DNA of 15,448 nucleotides, from positions 3,498 to 18,945 of the forward strand of contig DADO01000231.1 in the NCBI GenBank assembly GCA_002509325.1, given 5' to 3'. The stretch comes from Methanosarcina sp. UBA402 (GTDB lineage Archaea; Halobacteriota; Methanosarcinia; Methanosarcinales; Methanosarcinaceae). This document shows positions 15,404 through 15,448 of the stretch, piece after piece (position 1 is the first letter of the stretch; each line of letters opens with the position of its first letter). The notes beneath the pieces are model-generated. The model worked only from the letters and a program-made list of their open reading frames with translations, was not told where the DNA came from and searched no databases. A program made the translations under genes and the position numbers.

Positions 15404-15448
15404 ATGAACAATGAAAAAATGCAGTCAATCGCCAGCAGTCAAAGAAAA
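15404..15448 (+). CDS. Possible 5' end of a new gene running out of the window
   Basis: From ATG 15404 a frame stays open to the last base, reading MNNEKMQSIASSQRK. Only 15 codons are visible, the ribosome binding site is unclear (GGAAACCGAG upstream) and no family can be recognised. Confidence 0.25.
   Translation, partial: MNNEKMQSIASSQRK

Overview
The window looks like a Methanosarcina-type methanogenic archaeon. The main reasons are the split two-subunit anaplerotic pyruvate carboxylase in the order pycB-pycA followed by a biotin ligase gene (the arrangement known from Methanosarcina barkeri), a small protein with a Methanosarcinaceae-style S-layer duplication domain, long A+T-rich spacers with archaeal TATA boxes, and several decayed insertion sequences. 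The species assignment is inference; no search was run.

Left part (1-2308): a SAM-dependent methyltransferase of unknown substrate (180-1136), preceded by a 19-bp tandem repeat that runs into its TATA box. Then comes a genomic scrapyard: a broken XerC/XerD-type tyrosine recombinase gene (about 1216-1880) with a frameshift, an internal stop, a lost catalytic C-terminus and a ~100-bp non-coding inverted-repeat element inside it. A second, unrelated 117-bp inverted-repeat element (1935-2051) has a clean 5-bp target duplication, and a 12-copy AAGT microsatellite follows (2137-2184).

Middle part (2309-9299, minus strand): a complete type I restriction-modification operon transcribed hsdM - DUF1016 N-terminal protein - hsdS - hsdR, tightly packed (34-nt gap, 11-nt overlap, 2-nt gap). 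HsdM and HsdS form the modification enzyme; HsdR adds the translocase/nuclease. The extra DUF1016 protein carries only the N-terminal half of the YhcG-type family and lacks its nuclease domain. The operon looks richer in G+C than the spacers and lies beside the dead integrase, which suggests acquisition as a defence island.

Spacer 9300-10315: about 1 kb without a convincing gene, separating the divergent hsd and pyc operons. It holds a strong candidate biotin-repressor-like operator (two GTTAAC-centred half-sites 25 bp apart, enclosing a TATA box), a second TATA box nearer pycB, and a perfect 8+8 bp palindrome just before the pycB ribosome binding site.

Right part (10316-15448, plus strand): pycB (carboxyltransferase plus biotin carrier), pycA (biotin carboxylase), birA (biotin-protein ligase with a DNA-binding N-terminus) and an S-layer-domain membrane protein overlapping the birA end. 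PycA carboxylates the biotin that BirA attaches to PycB, PycB passes the carboxyl group to pyruvate to give oxaloacetate, and BirA may also regulate the operon through the operator described. A possible new reading frame begins at 15404 and leaves the window.
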